Origin: Lentinula raphanica | Lineage: Eukaryota; Basidiomycota; Agaricomycetes; Agaricales; Omphalotaceae | NCBI GenBank assembly: GCA_027919835.1 | Contig: JANVFP010000014.1 | Span: 1,178,001 to 1,242,000 of the forward strand | Direction: 5' to 3' | Length of the DNA: 64,000 nt | Shown: one piece after another, positions 23,453 through 33,815 of the stretch | Numbering within the stretch: the stretch's first letter is position 1 | How the letters are laid out: every line of letters begins with the position of its first letter | Notes under the pieces: model-generated | What the model was told of the DNA's origin: nothing | Database searches by the model: none | What the model saw: the letters and a program-made list of their open reading frames with translations, nothing else | Translations under genes and position numbers: made by a program

Positions 23453-23697
23453 GCCTGGTAGACTGGAGACTGCGAGTATTTACCTCTGTACAGAGCCAGA
23501 AACAAATCAATGTACTCATCGTATTGGCGTGATCTTGCTAGCTCATGTAGTCTACTGCCCATCTCCCATTGGGCAATATTTCACCGATGAGCGAGAACTG
23601 ATTATGTAATCCTCTGCTTCCAGTAGTTTAACGCCCATGATGATGCATGGTCCAAGCAATTTAACGCCCACGATAATACACGACCTTGAATTCTGAA

Positions 23698-24069
23698 GTC
23701 AAGACCAGTGGATGGATTGAAATTTCGGTTCAAACGTGGATATTGGTACAAACAAAAAAGAACAAGCAACGCCCCGCGTCGTAACCCGGTGAAGTTGTTT
23801 TTTTGTTTGCTCAGTTATATTTTCGCGACACTGCCAACTGGTACTGGGGTGCCGAAGTTCCATAAACGATGGAGAACGGAGAAATTTTTGAGCTCCTACG
23901 GCATTACTAACAACTTCTACATTTCACGGTCTTTGATGGTCACTAGCCTTTGCCGCCTCAACAGTTGCATCTATTCCTCTATGTCTGAGAGCATGTATGG
24001 CTCCTGCCCAGCAAGCCATTTTCTGAGAAGGAGTATTCTGCCTAAACCAAGCATCAGGTAAGCCCTTCA
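23698..24069. other. Spacer right of the Crypton element
   Basis: One open frame on plus (from 23708) has no family resemblance and lies directly beyond the element end. I do not call a gene here. Confidence 0.4.
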
Positions 24070-24720
24070 TCAGTTTGAACGTCCGCACCTTGGATCATAG
24101 ACACCCGGACGAGCACGCTTGAAAACATCACTTGCCAGAGTAAGATTTTTGGGCGTGGCAAGAAAAGGAAATTGGAGAGGGACTGTTGAGGTCTTTTGGA
24201 GCACAGGATGCCAGTATAGGCGACGGAATTCGAAGAGCCTCCAGCCTGTACACCCATTGTGTTGGGGTGTTAGGTGGGGTGAAGGGGGTAGAAGCAAGCC
24301 TCTGTGGGTGGCTAGGAGTACTTTGAAGGTGAGTGAAGGATCGATGGGGTCTTTCTATCAATGGTGAAGCCAGATCAGAGTAGCACGCTACTTGAGTTGC
24401 GGGTTCACTCACCAAGTCTCTCCAACGCATTGGCTAGGTCATCCTGAGCACGTATTTTTTCTTGAGCACGCTCCTTAGCTAGCACAGCCAAAGCTACCGT
24501 TTGGGCGGTGAGTTTGAAAAGTCATTTCCCGGGGGAAAAAACCCACCCGAGGAAAGTTGAATGGCATGCCATTCCAAGTAATCAATTTGAGAGTGAAGAC
24601 CAGCTCCCAGACACTTTTCGATCTCAGGTTTGATAAACCGGCTGGGTTTGAGGCCTTCAATTTTGCGCTCGTGGTGGAAAGAGTGATCTTCAAAGTTGCC
24701 TGTCAGAAAATCATGTGAGT
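24070..24720 (-). CDS. Hypothetical protein, at least three exons, 5' end unclear
   Basis: The reading is supported by clean splicing. The exon NFEDHSFHHERKIEGLKPSR ... EWHAIQLSS (about 24700-24552) joins through a GTGGGT...GGTAG intron of 57 bases to ALAVLAKERAQEKIRAQDDL (24494-24424). That joins to a last exon ending FKRARPGVYDPRCGRSN at 24070. I do not recognise the family. The middle is helical and charged, and the tail is basic. The upstream start could be MVTVDSHDFLTG at 24733, but that segment may instead be an intron. Confidence 0.4.
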
Positions 24721-24733
24721 CTACAGTAACCAT

Positions 24734-25643
24734 TAGTGACTGCCAAAGTACCGACGTTTCATCAAGATCTGAAGCCTAATTCTGGGTGGTACGGAAGACA
24801 GCTACTAGGGATGGTGGTGATTACAAGTTGAGGGCGAGTTTTCACGACTTTTTAAGAACCCGACCATAATGGTGATCACGAGCTACAGGATATTACGTTG
24901 GACTCGTTCAAGACGCGTCAAACGAACTTCGAAATTTTTTTGACCTGTTTGAAGCATGTTGCTGTCGGACAATAGAGACAAGTGGAGACACCGACGGCGA
25001 TACCCCAGATGTCTGTCTCTACCTCGAGCAGGACACGAATAGTGAGCCTGGATGCCCAATTCAACACGACAGAGAGGATCAGGACACTGACCACAGTGGT
25101 ACCGGTGCCTTTCTCCCCTTGTCTGGGATCGTCGATAACACGATATTTTCAAAAACATATATTATATATAGCACTACAAACGCAGTGGGTGATACAAACT
25201 ATGGCCACAGGGGCCAAGGCTCAAGCTTCAAGTATTGAGGTACGATGATCAATAAATTAAGTCTGGCTTGAAATGACTACACCAGTCACGCTAAGTCTGC
25301 GCTAAAAGTTCATCCAATGTGGAATACCGATTGAGGGCGTCGGTTGTTTGCTTGAGCTGCCGTTGTTCTGCAAATGCAAGATCCCCTGCTGTGATTTTGT
25401 TTCATACCACTCCATTGTCGTCAATGATCCGAAACAGGCTTAACGCCGTCGCGTATTGTGTTGGTGAAAAACGGGTTTCACCCGGAGAAAAGCTGAGCCT
25501 CTCACCAAAACGACCCAACCAAAATATATGGTAGATCAGTCTGAGCATCCAGTGTAAACGTTCGTCATTAGCTCATGTCCAACACTGACTCTAACCAAAA
25601 ATAATACCCCTATTAAAAATAGGCCTTTGTCATCAAGTACATA
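24734..25643. other. Intergenic, nothing recognised
   Basis: No open frame here shows coding character. A stretch of purine-pyrimidine alternation (ATATATTATATATAG) lies near 25155-25170. Confidence 0.4.
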
Positions 25644-25720
25644 TGTCCACTGTGAGAATCGAACTCGCGTCACTTGAGATCAATAGTTCCCAAGCGCTCT
25701 AACCACTGAGCTAAGCAGGC
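25644..25720 (-). tRNA. tRNA-like gene or tRNA pseudogene
   Basis: Read on minus from 25720, the sequence has a 7-bp acceptor stem with one mismatch (GCCTGCT with AGTGGAC), a perfect D stem GCTC/GAGC, a canonical A box (TAGCTCAGTGG) and B box (GAGTTCGATTC), and a T stem with one mismatch. The anticodon arm pairs as CTTGG/TCAAG but leaves a 12-base loop (GAACTATTGATC) that fits neither a 7-base loop nor a clear intron. I therefore cannot name the anticodon and suspect a decayed tRNA or SINE head. Confidence 0.55.
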
Positions 25721-26227
25721 TTGTGAGAAGACAAGGTCTTCTAATCTAAGTCCTTGCATGTACATACAATATTAAAGGTCGTTAGATCGTTTTCTTCTTA
25801 TCATTTGCTTCGTATTGAGACAAGCAATGAGAGCAAATGATAACTGACGATACCGTTGGTTCCCCCCGATGATCATTTGCTTGTCACCTCGTATCATCGC
25901 TCATCATCCTGGATCACAGTATCACAATGTCAGTCAGTTTTCATGGATTTCGAAGGTTATTCTAGGTGTCTCATGGTTGATGATAGAAATCATCATTCAT
26001 CGTTGTTGGGAAGGTAATTCACACATGAGAGTACTAGTAGGTATAACATTTCATTACTGGCAGAGACTAATACACGATGACAACTTCAGAATCTGAGTGA
26101 GCATTGCGAAACAAAACGAGTACTGTGCATGACATTGAGCATTGAGACTTGAGCATTGAGAGATAGGATATACAATGATTACCCCTTCTTGCGTTTTGAA
26201 GATCAGCCGTTGGTGGAATCGATTTCA
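25721..26227. other. Intergenic with a 12-bp hairpin
   Basis: TTATCATTTGCT at 25798-25809 pairs perfectly with 25832-25843, and ATCATTTGCTTG recurs near 25872. No gene is supported. Confidence 0.5.
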
Positions 26228-26802
26228 TTATCTTCGCGCGCGCCGGACGGGCTTTTCATGAGAACGATCTTCGTGTTCATTGTCCGGGTTTTCCAGCTCA
26301 CTGGGAATAGTTGATACCACATTTCCGCGATGACGGGATACCTTTGGCGGATGGTATCGTACTGAAACTTCTTCCTCTTCATCTTGAGTTGGGAAGTCAG
26401 AATCGTTTTCAAACAGTCATCAAATACTCACCGTTACCAGCAGGATCTTCGTAGAAATCATCCTCACCCTGGATCTCTGCAGACGGCGTGTTCATTGCAC
26501 CTGGGGGCGGTTCCGAAAGCGAACTTCTGTTGGTTGTGGGGATAGCGGAGGAGTTTTCGGAGGCAGATGAGTTTGAAGTAGGTGGTAGATCTTGTTCGTT
26601 GTCCGATATTTCTACATGTGTTGTTGGAGAAGCATGAGATCCAAGTCAAAAGAGGGTTCATCATCGTCCTCGTCATTCTCTGCAACATACATATTGAGTT
26701 TCTTCAATTACCTCTTCGTGTAGCTTGAATCTTTGGTTAAAGCGCCGAGCTGGGGCTTTGTGAGTGTGAAGGATTGTTGGGGTAAGAAGCCTGGTAAGCC
26801 AT
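26228..26802 (-). pseudogene. Acidic hypothetical protein with an apparent frameshift
   Basis: The reading MAYQASYPNNPSHSQSPSSA starts at 26802. It meets TAA one codon later unless one base is skipped near 26737, after which the frame continues (LTKDSSYTKR) and splices into NDEDDDEPSFDLDLMLLQQH. Then come ISDNEQDLPPTSNSSASEN and GEDDFYEDPAGN, and a last exon ending EKPVRRARR at 26228. The product is acidic and probably disordered. The frame break may be a real mutation or a base error. Confidence 0.4.
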
Positions 26803-27227
26803 CTTGGATAACTTGAAATAATATTATGTAGCAGCCAGAAAGTCGACCTGCGAAGATTCGAGCAGACTGTGGACAAAAAGAGTGAGATAGTGGAGGTCAG
26901 TTGTGAGTTTCAGGTAAAAGTTCCGGCCAGCTAAGCGACTTGCCTATTATAATTATCTGTTTCTCTTTCTTTCAAAACTCGTTTTGGGTTCGAAAAGCGA
27001 TGCAACTTCGAATGGTTAAGGACCTTTTTGCGATGAGAGTTCACGAGTCGTAGAGATTATTCTAATAAGGTAGCGTCGTAGTCGTAAACAGCAAGTAGTA
27101 CCTAAGAACACCGCCTTCAAGCAGTTACATACTATCCGAACAAATCTACATATCCAGCTCTCCAACTCTCCGTATGTTGCAATTTGACTGATTCCGCCGG
27201 ATCCCATAGCATCTCAGTCTACTGCAT
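26803..27227. other. Intergenic
   Basis: No gene supported between the acidic hypothetical gene and the 3' end of the PTH2 gene. Confidence 0.4.
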
Positions 27228-28258
27228 CTAGAGTAACCGCAGTGCTCCTGTTACTGTATTTACCATCTTCACTGGTCCTAAAATAACTCGTCAACTCTGA
27301 ATGATACATCGACCGAATCATGCACTTGCCTATTATTCCGAGAACAGTCCTTGATCCTGGTGCTACTTGTGTTCTTCCTCTATGCACTGTTTTGAATTAT
27401 ACTCGACGAAGAGTTACACAAAACCTACGCGTCTTGTATTGAGCGAGCACAGAGATTCAAACTCTGAGCCTGCGCTTGTAGCGTCAGGAGCTCTTCCTCA
27501 CTGGAGCATTTCAGCGCGATCTTGGCTTGCCTATCATTCGAAACAATCAATATCCGGAACTCCATTCTGGGCGTGCTTGGTTGAAACTCACCCATTCCTT
27601 TCCCATTGCCTCAGCAACTGCAAAAGGACCAAGTTGATTCGGTGTCTACCAACGAACGGACATTAATTTGCTCACGGCTGGATTTGAGGCCGACAGCGTC
27701 TTGTAGCACGCTAGAGTGGCGTGTCTGTAGAGGGAAACCAATATACTTGAGCAAACTGTATCTTTGATACGAACTGTCATGGCTTACGAGCACCTGAAGA
27801 TTTGCAATGATGGAATCATTAAATTTGAGCTCACATCTCACTCACTGAGCAGCGATCTTTCCTGCAGACATCTTTAAATCCGTCCGTACAACGAGAACCT
27901 GAAGACACGAGCGCGTCAGTTGAAGTTGGGCACGTACTCGCAAGGAAACCGAGGTGCTTACCATTTTACATTCGTCCAGAGGGCCTACTTTGAGGCCAGA
28001 AACACCATTATCGGATTCTTCGCTCGTATCTGAGTCGGATTCGATGTCAGAGTCGTTTTTGCTTGGTGTCACAGATGTGACTTTTCGTGAGGCGAACTTG
28101 TCCTTCCCAGAGGTCGGTTTTGTTATGTGACCAGTGTAGTAGCCAATTGAGAATGCAGCAGCAGCAATGACTGAAGTGCAGAGGACTATGGTGCACTATG
28201 TCCAATGATTTCGATTCATGCAGACAATTTCGCACCTACTCTGTTGGGACGACATCAT
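27228..28258 (-). CDS. PTH2: Peptidyl-tRNA hydrolase 2
   Basis: PTH2 cleaves peptidyl-tRNA released from stalled ribosomes. Nine exons can be joined without a stop: 28258-28240, 28185-27962, 27898-27846, 27793-27788, 27724-27676, 27617-27592, 27530-27429, 27379-27330 and 27277-27228. They total 579 bases for 192 residues. The N terminus has one membrane segment (LCTSVIAAAAFSIGYYTG), then an acidic linker, then the catalytic domain: MVLVVRTDLKMSAGKIAAQC with SHATLACYKT, LLRQWERNGQAKIALKC, SLNLCARSIQDAGRTQVAPG, and the C-terminal VKMVNTVTGALRLL. Two splice features stand out: a 6-nt exon (GTGCTC, 27788-27793) supplies the Cys of the conserved QCSHA motif, and the last intron has a GC donor (AG/GCAAGT). 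The membrane anchor fits mitochondrial or ER membrane PTH2 forms. Confidence 0.93.
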
Positions 28259-28447
28259 GGTAGAGGATCAAGCGAGCGTGTTAAGCGCCCGTTCTTAGTT
28301 TGAACTTCATTCAAGAAAATGACATGTTGGGATTCGTGATAATAGCAACGGACAGTAATAAATATCGAGTCAAGCAGTACATATATACAGTACCAAATGT
28401 GACGATAGCAAAAACGAATACTCGTGAACGATGAGGACGATATAACA

Positions 28448-29865
28448 TCATCCACTGTCGGAAGTATCAGTGGAAGACCCGGTCTCATCTCCTTCATCAT
28501 CTGATGCAAGACGTGCTTGTCAGCAAGATAGTATACCAGCAAATTATGATTGACTGACCTTCGATGTATGCAGGAACAGGTGGAGGCGGCCTCGGAGGAC
28601 TGGGCTGTTTTAACGGTACAGGTTTGGGGCGAGTGACCATGCCTTTGTTCATGAAACTAGAGCTGAGTATAGATGATAACGATGCGTCAGGTGAGGATTC
28701 TCGGGAGGATCCTGATGACTCTCTGTCGTTGAAGGACGCAAGCGATGAGTCGCGGAGCTTTGATGGGATTTTGGATTGGGAGTTGGTTGTTGGGATGGAT
28801 GATGTCTTAAAGGTTGCACAGTGAGAAAGCATCTGGCAACGAATGGAACCATGTGCATACACTTGATATCCCATCCATATCTGACTTGACACGAGAGGCA
28901 GGGGAGCCTGAGAATAGCCATGAAGAGCCCGTACTGAGGATGTTCTGAGTCACTACACGCACCTTTCTGTCTCTGTTTCTTGCTAGGTGATACCTGGGGT
29001 GAAAGTGGCTGAAAATAGAGTCATAAGTCAACATTGTGCTCATGGTAGTATTGGAAGATAGATACCCGTTTCCGCTTGAGGTTGAACTCTGCTTCATCTG
29101 GCATCACAGATGATGAGTACTTCGCAAGAACAAAGAGACACAACCCAAACCTGCTCGTTTCGTCTTTGACTTTCCTTTACCTTTCTGTGCTTTACCGTCT
29201 TCGGAGATATAACCTGCTTCTGAAGCAGGAGATCCGGACCTTCCCGCATCTGAAGGCTGTCTATAGGAAAGACATAGTCAAAATCCAACACCGAAGAAAT
29301 CACTGAACTTCGGTCATATTTTGTCTTCGTGCTCCCGCGCACGGCGCCTCTTCTGGAGCTATTCAGTCCCATGCAGTTGCTCAAATGGCCAAGTGTATGG
29401 TGCCATCACCTCCTTTGCCGCTGTTGGGCGTGTTGGTGCTTCCTTCGACCGCAGAAGGCGTTTCTGCTCTGGATGAGGACGTTTGAGTGCGTTGACTGAG
29501 CGAGACTGGAACATGAGCTGTATGATGTGTTGAACAAAGAGATATTATCAACTTTGAACGAGATATTACCCGCGTTACACCTGCTCCAACGAAAGCTATG
29601 TATTAGCTTCTGCGGCTACGTACATCGAAGACACCAAGCATGGACCGCGTTCGACAGATCTCGCAGACAGCACGGCTTTTGAACACCTCCGCGTGCGTGA
29701 GCTTCAAGAGCTTTATCCATGATGAAATCGTCCAGGAAATCGCAGAACAGTTTGTTGCTCTATGGTAGTATTAGTAATAGAAGGAGGTGCTCTCAGCCTT
29801 TGAGAACGTACTAAAGATGACAAGATTTGTTCTTTTTCTGCCCTTTCTGCCTTGGATGGGGCCAT
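28448..29865 (-). pseudogene. SAGA Sgf11-like protein, zinc finger apparently damaged
   Basis: The start MAPSKAERAEKEQILSSL at 29865 splices to SNKLFCDFLDDFIMDKALEA, resembling the helix by which Sgf11 joins the SAGA deubiquitinase module. One surplus base then shifts the frame to KSRAVCEICRTR near 29680. Downstream, HVPVSLSQRTQTSSSRAE leads to a point where the C-x2-C half of the SGF11 zinc finger should stand, but the sequence passes in another frame straight to HLSNCMGLNSSRRGAVRG. Further exons are SPASEAGYISEDGKAQKGKG, KRADEAEFNLKRK and SKIPSKLRDSSLASFNDRES, ending EGDETGSSTDTSDSG at 28448. I assign Sgf11 from this layout as remembered from mushroom homologues. The breaks suggest loss of function, or base errors. 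Confidence 0.55.
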
Positions 29866-30599
29866 TGTGAATGTTTAGAAAGTTGAGCAGTGGACGAGCA
29901 GTGGAAGTTGATGACAGGATGAGAACAATTCATTTCACCTTGCTTGCAATGGTCATTGGTGGTTCCATCAAAACAAGCGCCCGTGCAAAATCCCTTTTTC
30001 AGTCTCATTTTTCCATGTTTCGGGCCTCTCCTTCCTCTTTCTGTCTCATTTCCTGTGCATCCTCCTTTGTCGGCTAAATCACCTCTCCTCGCTTGTAACT
30101 GGCTCGTCGCTTGTAACATTTTCGTTGCTTGGAAGGCTTTCATCGCTTGGAATAATCTTTGGCGCTTAGAACTTCGTCAATGTTGTCATTTGAACATTCA
30201 TCTCTATGCATACCTCAAGAGACCTCAATTGCCTCTCCCTCTTTTGAGCTTCTTTGGTTCCTCATTCTTCCTAAAACCAAGCAAGCAAGGTGTTGGACCC
30301 CGCTGGGGTACGTTAATAGGAAGTTGATTCCGCTGCGTGGCGCAATTGATGCGTTCTTGCCAAATATGGCGATTGAACTTTCCTCGACAAGCAGTTGAAC
30401 TTGCATGTTATGTCGTGAAATATCTGTCCTAAGACGTATGTTAAAGAAAGTGGGAAAAGTAGACATAGTTGTGGTATAAGAGAACCCATTCTACGTAAAG
30501 AAGAAAAAAGACATCGTAAAATCCATCATCAACCCACACGATCTTCTCACTTTGCCATATGCCAGACCTAGCAATGAATCCTACTAGTTTATCCTCCAC
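29866..30599. other. Intergenic with a short degenerate repeat
   Basis: Near 30090-30160 the phrase TCGCTTGTAAC / TCGCTTGGAA recurs four times at about 20-base spacing. No gene is supported. Confidence 0.45.
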
Positions 30600-32196
30600 C
30601 TAGTAATGAGACGAAGATAACCTCGACACTGTGAAGATACCCAGAATGACAACAGCGAGTGCGCCAATACTCGCAGGTAACAGCAGATCCTTGGGAAATA
30701 CCCAATACCTGGTCTTGAGATTGATACGGAGGAGGTGGCGGAGGAAAATTAGGCGGAGGAGGAAAGTTAGGCGTAGCAATCTCCTGCTTTTCTACTTCCT
30801 GTAGGCTGTATCTCTTTCTTTGCAGCTGCCGTCGTTTGGGCCGCCTTCGCTTCACTCTCTCGCGCTCCTGCATCCTCCCACGCCTTGCCTCCCTGAACAA
30901 ACAACACAACACGGTCAGAACCAGAGCTTCGTGCGATCTTGACCGCGTCGGAAACATCATGGTCAGACGTGATCAGGACGGTATCACCATCTGCGTCGGT
31001 GTACGATAGCAAAAAGTCGATAGGATCTGGGGGAATCACATTCGGATCTGTGCTCTGGAACTCAGTGAAGAATGGATCAGTGGTCAGTTTCCCGGCCACG
31101 ATTTCCCTGAGATGCTCGACGTTATCGTGTCGCGACTGGAATCGATGGGTCCTCCCGCTAGGAGTACGGAATTTGAAGACGTATGTCCCGTCGTCGACAG
31201 GTGGAGGAGCACTAATTGAAGGTGTGCCTTTCTGGTTATGATAGCTGACGGCAGACTCGTCATCAACGACAGATGCGGAATCATTAGGATGAACTTCAGA
31301 AAGAGGAGAGTGCAACTGGGAGAGGCTAGTGTTGGATTGTAAGGCGCGAATGTCAGGCGGGAGGTGGGATCCAGATAACATTGATTCGGTATCTTCGTGG
31401 CCGATGGAGTCAAAGAAAAGACGGGCTAGAAAGAGTGAATTGAGTTTGACATATCCAGGGAAGAAATCTAGAACGGACTAGATGTCTGAAGTGTTTGGAC
31501 ACCATCAACTGTAGGGCTTCTGTAGCACTAGTGGTATCTTGTGTGACCATGGGGTTACGGGTCATGATTTGGTGCACCGGTGTTAGATGAGGATCCAATC
31601 CCTCAGCAGTGACCTGGAACATGTTGTGATGAATGACAGCGGAAACGGGGGAACAATTTCTACGCACTCGGTAGGCTAGATCTTTTGCGGTAAATATTCC
31701 ACTCAAGCCTTCCTCATCGTCTACAACAAGGACACAGTCTGTTCGTTTCGCTGCACACAGCTGACTCGCTTCTGCCACCGTGATGTTTTCCGGGACAGTA
31801 AGAGCTGGGGAGGGTTTCAAAGCAGCAACAGTCCCTTTCTGAGCAGACCGCTTATTACCGCGCCTGCGCTGTTGATTGTTGGTAGTGGATATGGTACGTT
31901 TGCGGGATAGCTCGGATTCAATCTTTTTGCGAATGGCCTATGTAGATGAGCTTTTCAGTTAGCAGTTGCTCAAAGTAGTCGGAAAATAGCACGAGTAACC
32001 GTACTTCATCTCTTTTTGAAGTCTTTTTCCGCGTTTCGGATTGAAAACCAGAGAGGGAAGACATTGAGGTGTGTGTGTTGTGACGTGAGCCAGGTAAAGG
32101 CGAAGAAGCTCTTTCTCCGGGAAAAGGAACTGGAGAAGATACGCTCACGCTCCGGGCCTGAGAAGGAGAAGAGCTGGGCACAGGGATCCTGGACAT
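30600..32196 (-). pseudogene. CBS/PB1 domain protein with a large internal deletion
   Basis: The start is MSRIPVPSSSPSQARSVSV at 32196 (a second ATG lies at 32064). A basic stretch precedes the first CBS half-pair (ITVAEASQLCAAKRTDCVLV, LSGIFTAKDLAYRV, VHQIMTRNPMVTQDTTSATE). At KHFRHL the sequence jumps through a short intron to ARLFFDSIGHEDTESMLSG, which in full-length fungal CBS/PB1 proteins lies after three further CBS motifs. About 200 codons are therefore missing. The PB1 domain is intact (YVFKFRTPSGRTHRFQS, DFLLSYTDADGDTVLITSDH). A proline run precedes the C-terminal membrane anchor (LLLPASIGALAVVILGIFTV), which is in a different frame from the proline run and has no good intron between. 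The gene is thus probably non-functional. Confidence 0.8.
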
Positions 32197-32499
32197 GAAG
32201 GTTCTTTCCAACCTTCACCTTCGTTCAGCTGGTTCGAAGTTGACCGACCGTGTAAAGATGGCACGCCTTTCAATGGCAAGGTCAAGACAATGTTATTTCA
32301 GATTTAGAACCATATCTCATTATTCGTGGAAATACGTATTGGGTCAGATCCTTGCTCAACGCTTGGAGAGCTTTTTCGACAACGACCGGGATTACGTTTG
32401 GGACTTCCTTCCTCAAGGCAAGGTCTTGCGGTCATTGCGCGCGCGCACTCACTAGCACCTTTGTGGATCTACATGCAAGATATCACTAGTAGGGAAAGT

Positions 32500-33000
32500 G
32501 GAGAATGGGGGAAAGGACACTTACAATTGTACAAGTATCCCATTCTTGAAGGCGTTGTTTGATGGATGGATAAAGTTGGCTTGTATGCTTCGATATTCTT
32601 CGACTTTTGAAGCTTTTCCCTAAAAGCAAGCGGGCTGAAATGTAAGGTAGGATCTGAATATAAATATATGCATACTTTTCAGTCAGCTGTTCGCCTTCAC
32701 TGTCTCCACTCTCATCGTGTTCGATCCATACTTGCTTTGAGAATTCTTCAAGCTTCTTACGTCGGAGTTCTGTTCGCTGTTCTTCAGAACCTTCCATGCG
32801 ATCTTGAATGGTGTGTCTTTGACTGGTAGCTTTCGAACGCGGAGGATGAGAACGTGAGTTGGCAGTAGCTAAGGAATTATTCATAGAATGGCCATTTTGA
32901 GCGAAGATTTCTGTGCCGTGGATGGAGCAGATTTACGAGCTGAGGTAGAAAGTGTAGCAGGTGTTGGCTTTGGCCGATCTACAACTGGTGGATTGGCCAT
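32500..33000 (-). CDS. Hypothetical basic/helical protein, possible frameshift
   Basis: The start MANPPVVDRPKPTPATLSTS at 33000 leads to Ser/Lys-rich sequence. The strongest coding segment (MEGSEEQRTELRRKKLEEFS, 32794 leftward) is in another frame, joined only if one base is skipped near 32900. An intron then leads to EKLQKSKNIEAYKPTLSIHQ. The product would be small, basic and coiled-coil prone. The family is not recognised. Confidence 0.35.
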
Positions 33001-33239
33001 GTACCTGAGGGTTAACGTTAATGAGCACTGAGAGCGGTTAAAGATAAATAGGCGCTGGGCGCTTACACGCACTGCACATTTGAGCACGTGCGTTTCATTC
33101 TTCAACTTCGAACTTCAACCATAGAGCTGCAAGAGCAGGCCTCGCGCGACTAGACCACTGTGATCTACTGTGATGCTCATAGCTCTACTCACTCAGTATG
33201 TATGTACGTGCTCTAACTTACATCTTTTGCTAATCTATT

Positions 33240-33815
33240 GAAAAACTTTAGCGCACCCTACCTCCATTGGCCAAGGACAAAGAACAAACAGTTGCAGCTG
33301 GTACAAGCGTCGACAGTGGGCGCTACAACCTCTTCCACTTCCTACTCAGGTTTTGCTCTCTGGAACCGCCAACCGCTTCAACGCCCGATTCGCCAGCTTG
33401 ACTGCAGACTCTGTGAGTATGGTGTTGCAATATGAATTTTGTTCCAGTCGTTGTTGCCTTGAGTATGCAGACCCGACCTTGGGGCAGCAGAAATAGGCAA
33501 TGACTGACCAATTCTCTTTCACACCCAGTTCTCCATGCATACGACCCTGACTCCATTGTTCTCAAGAACGACCGAGACTTCAATGTTGTCAACGTTCACA
33601 CAATGCATGACGCATGGACTGTCTCATCTTTCCTCTCGCACCCTCGGCATATTCAATCGCCTTCCATTTCCCGCACAAGGTGGAGGCGGGGTGGAGGGCT
33701 CGAAGATCTAGAGGATGAAGAGCAGGATGGTGATTTTAACGGGGAGGTTCATCGTCTTTCACTTTTCTCTCGTTCTCTCGCTGACTTTCCTCCAGCTAAG
33801 ACCAATTGCTGCTAG
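33240..33815 (+). CDS. Hypothetical protein fragment
   Basis: An exon bounded by a good acceptor and donor (VLLSGTANRFNARFASLTAD, 33352-33411) is followed by VLHAYDPDSIVLKNDRDFNV, HDAWTVSSFLSHPRHIQSPS and an acidic tail ending at 33815. The phase between the two exons does not fit perfectly. Coding character is good, but I cannot name the family. It could be a partial copy of a larger gene. Confidence 0.35.

Larger units (their letters stand above)
20161..23697. mobile_element. 3.5-kb element with modular inverted ends, SAP gene and Crypton recombinase
   Basis: Each end is built of three blocks that match in inverted orientation. Block A is TTCAGAATTC (20161-20170; 23688-23697, 10 of 10). 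Block B is GGGCGTTAAAYTGCTTGGAC (20176 onward; reverse at 23649-23669, one transition). Block C is GGGCGTYAAACTACTGG (20238-20254; reverse at 23620-23636, one transition). Spacing between blocks differs between the two ends. The left end has further degenerate copies near 20256-20300. Inside are a SAP-domain gene and a Crypton-type tyrosine recombinase, both on plus. No clear target duplication flanks the element (CGAG left, GTCA right). Cryptons are normally described as lacking terminal inverted repeats, so these ends are unusual. Confidence 0.75.

Noticed and set aside
33240..33815. Assignment to a vacuolar protease or another named family
   Set aside because: No diagnostic motif could be placed, so it is left as hypothetical.
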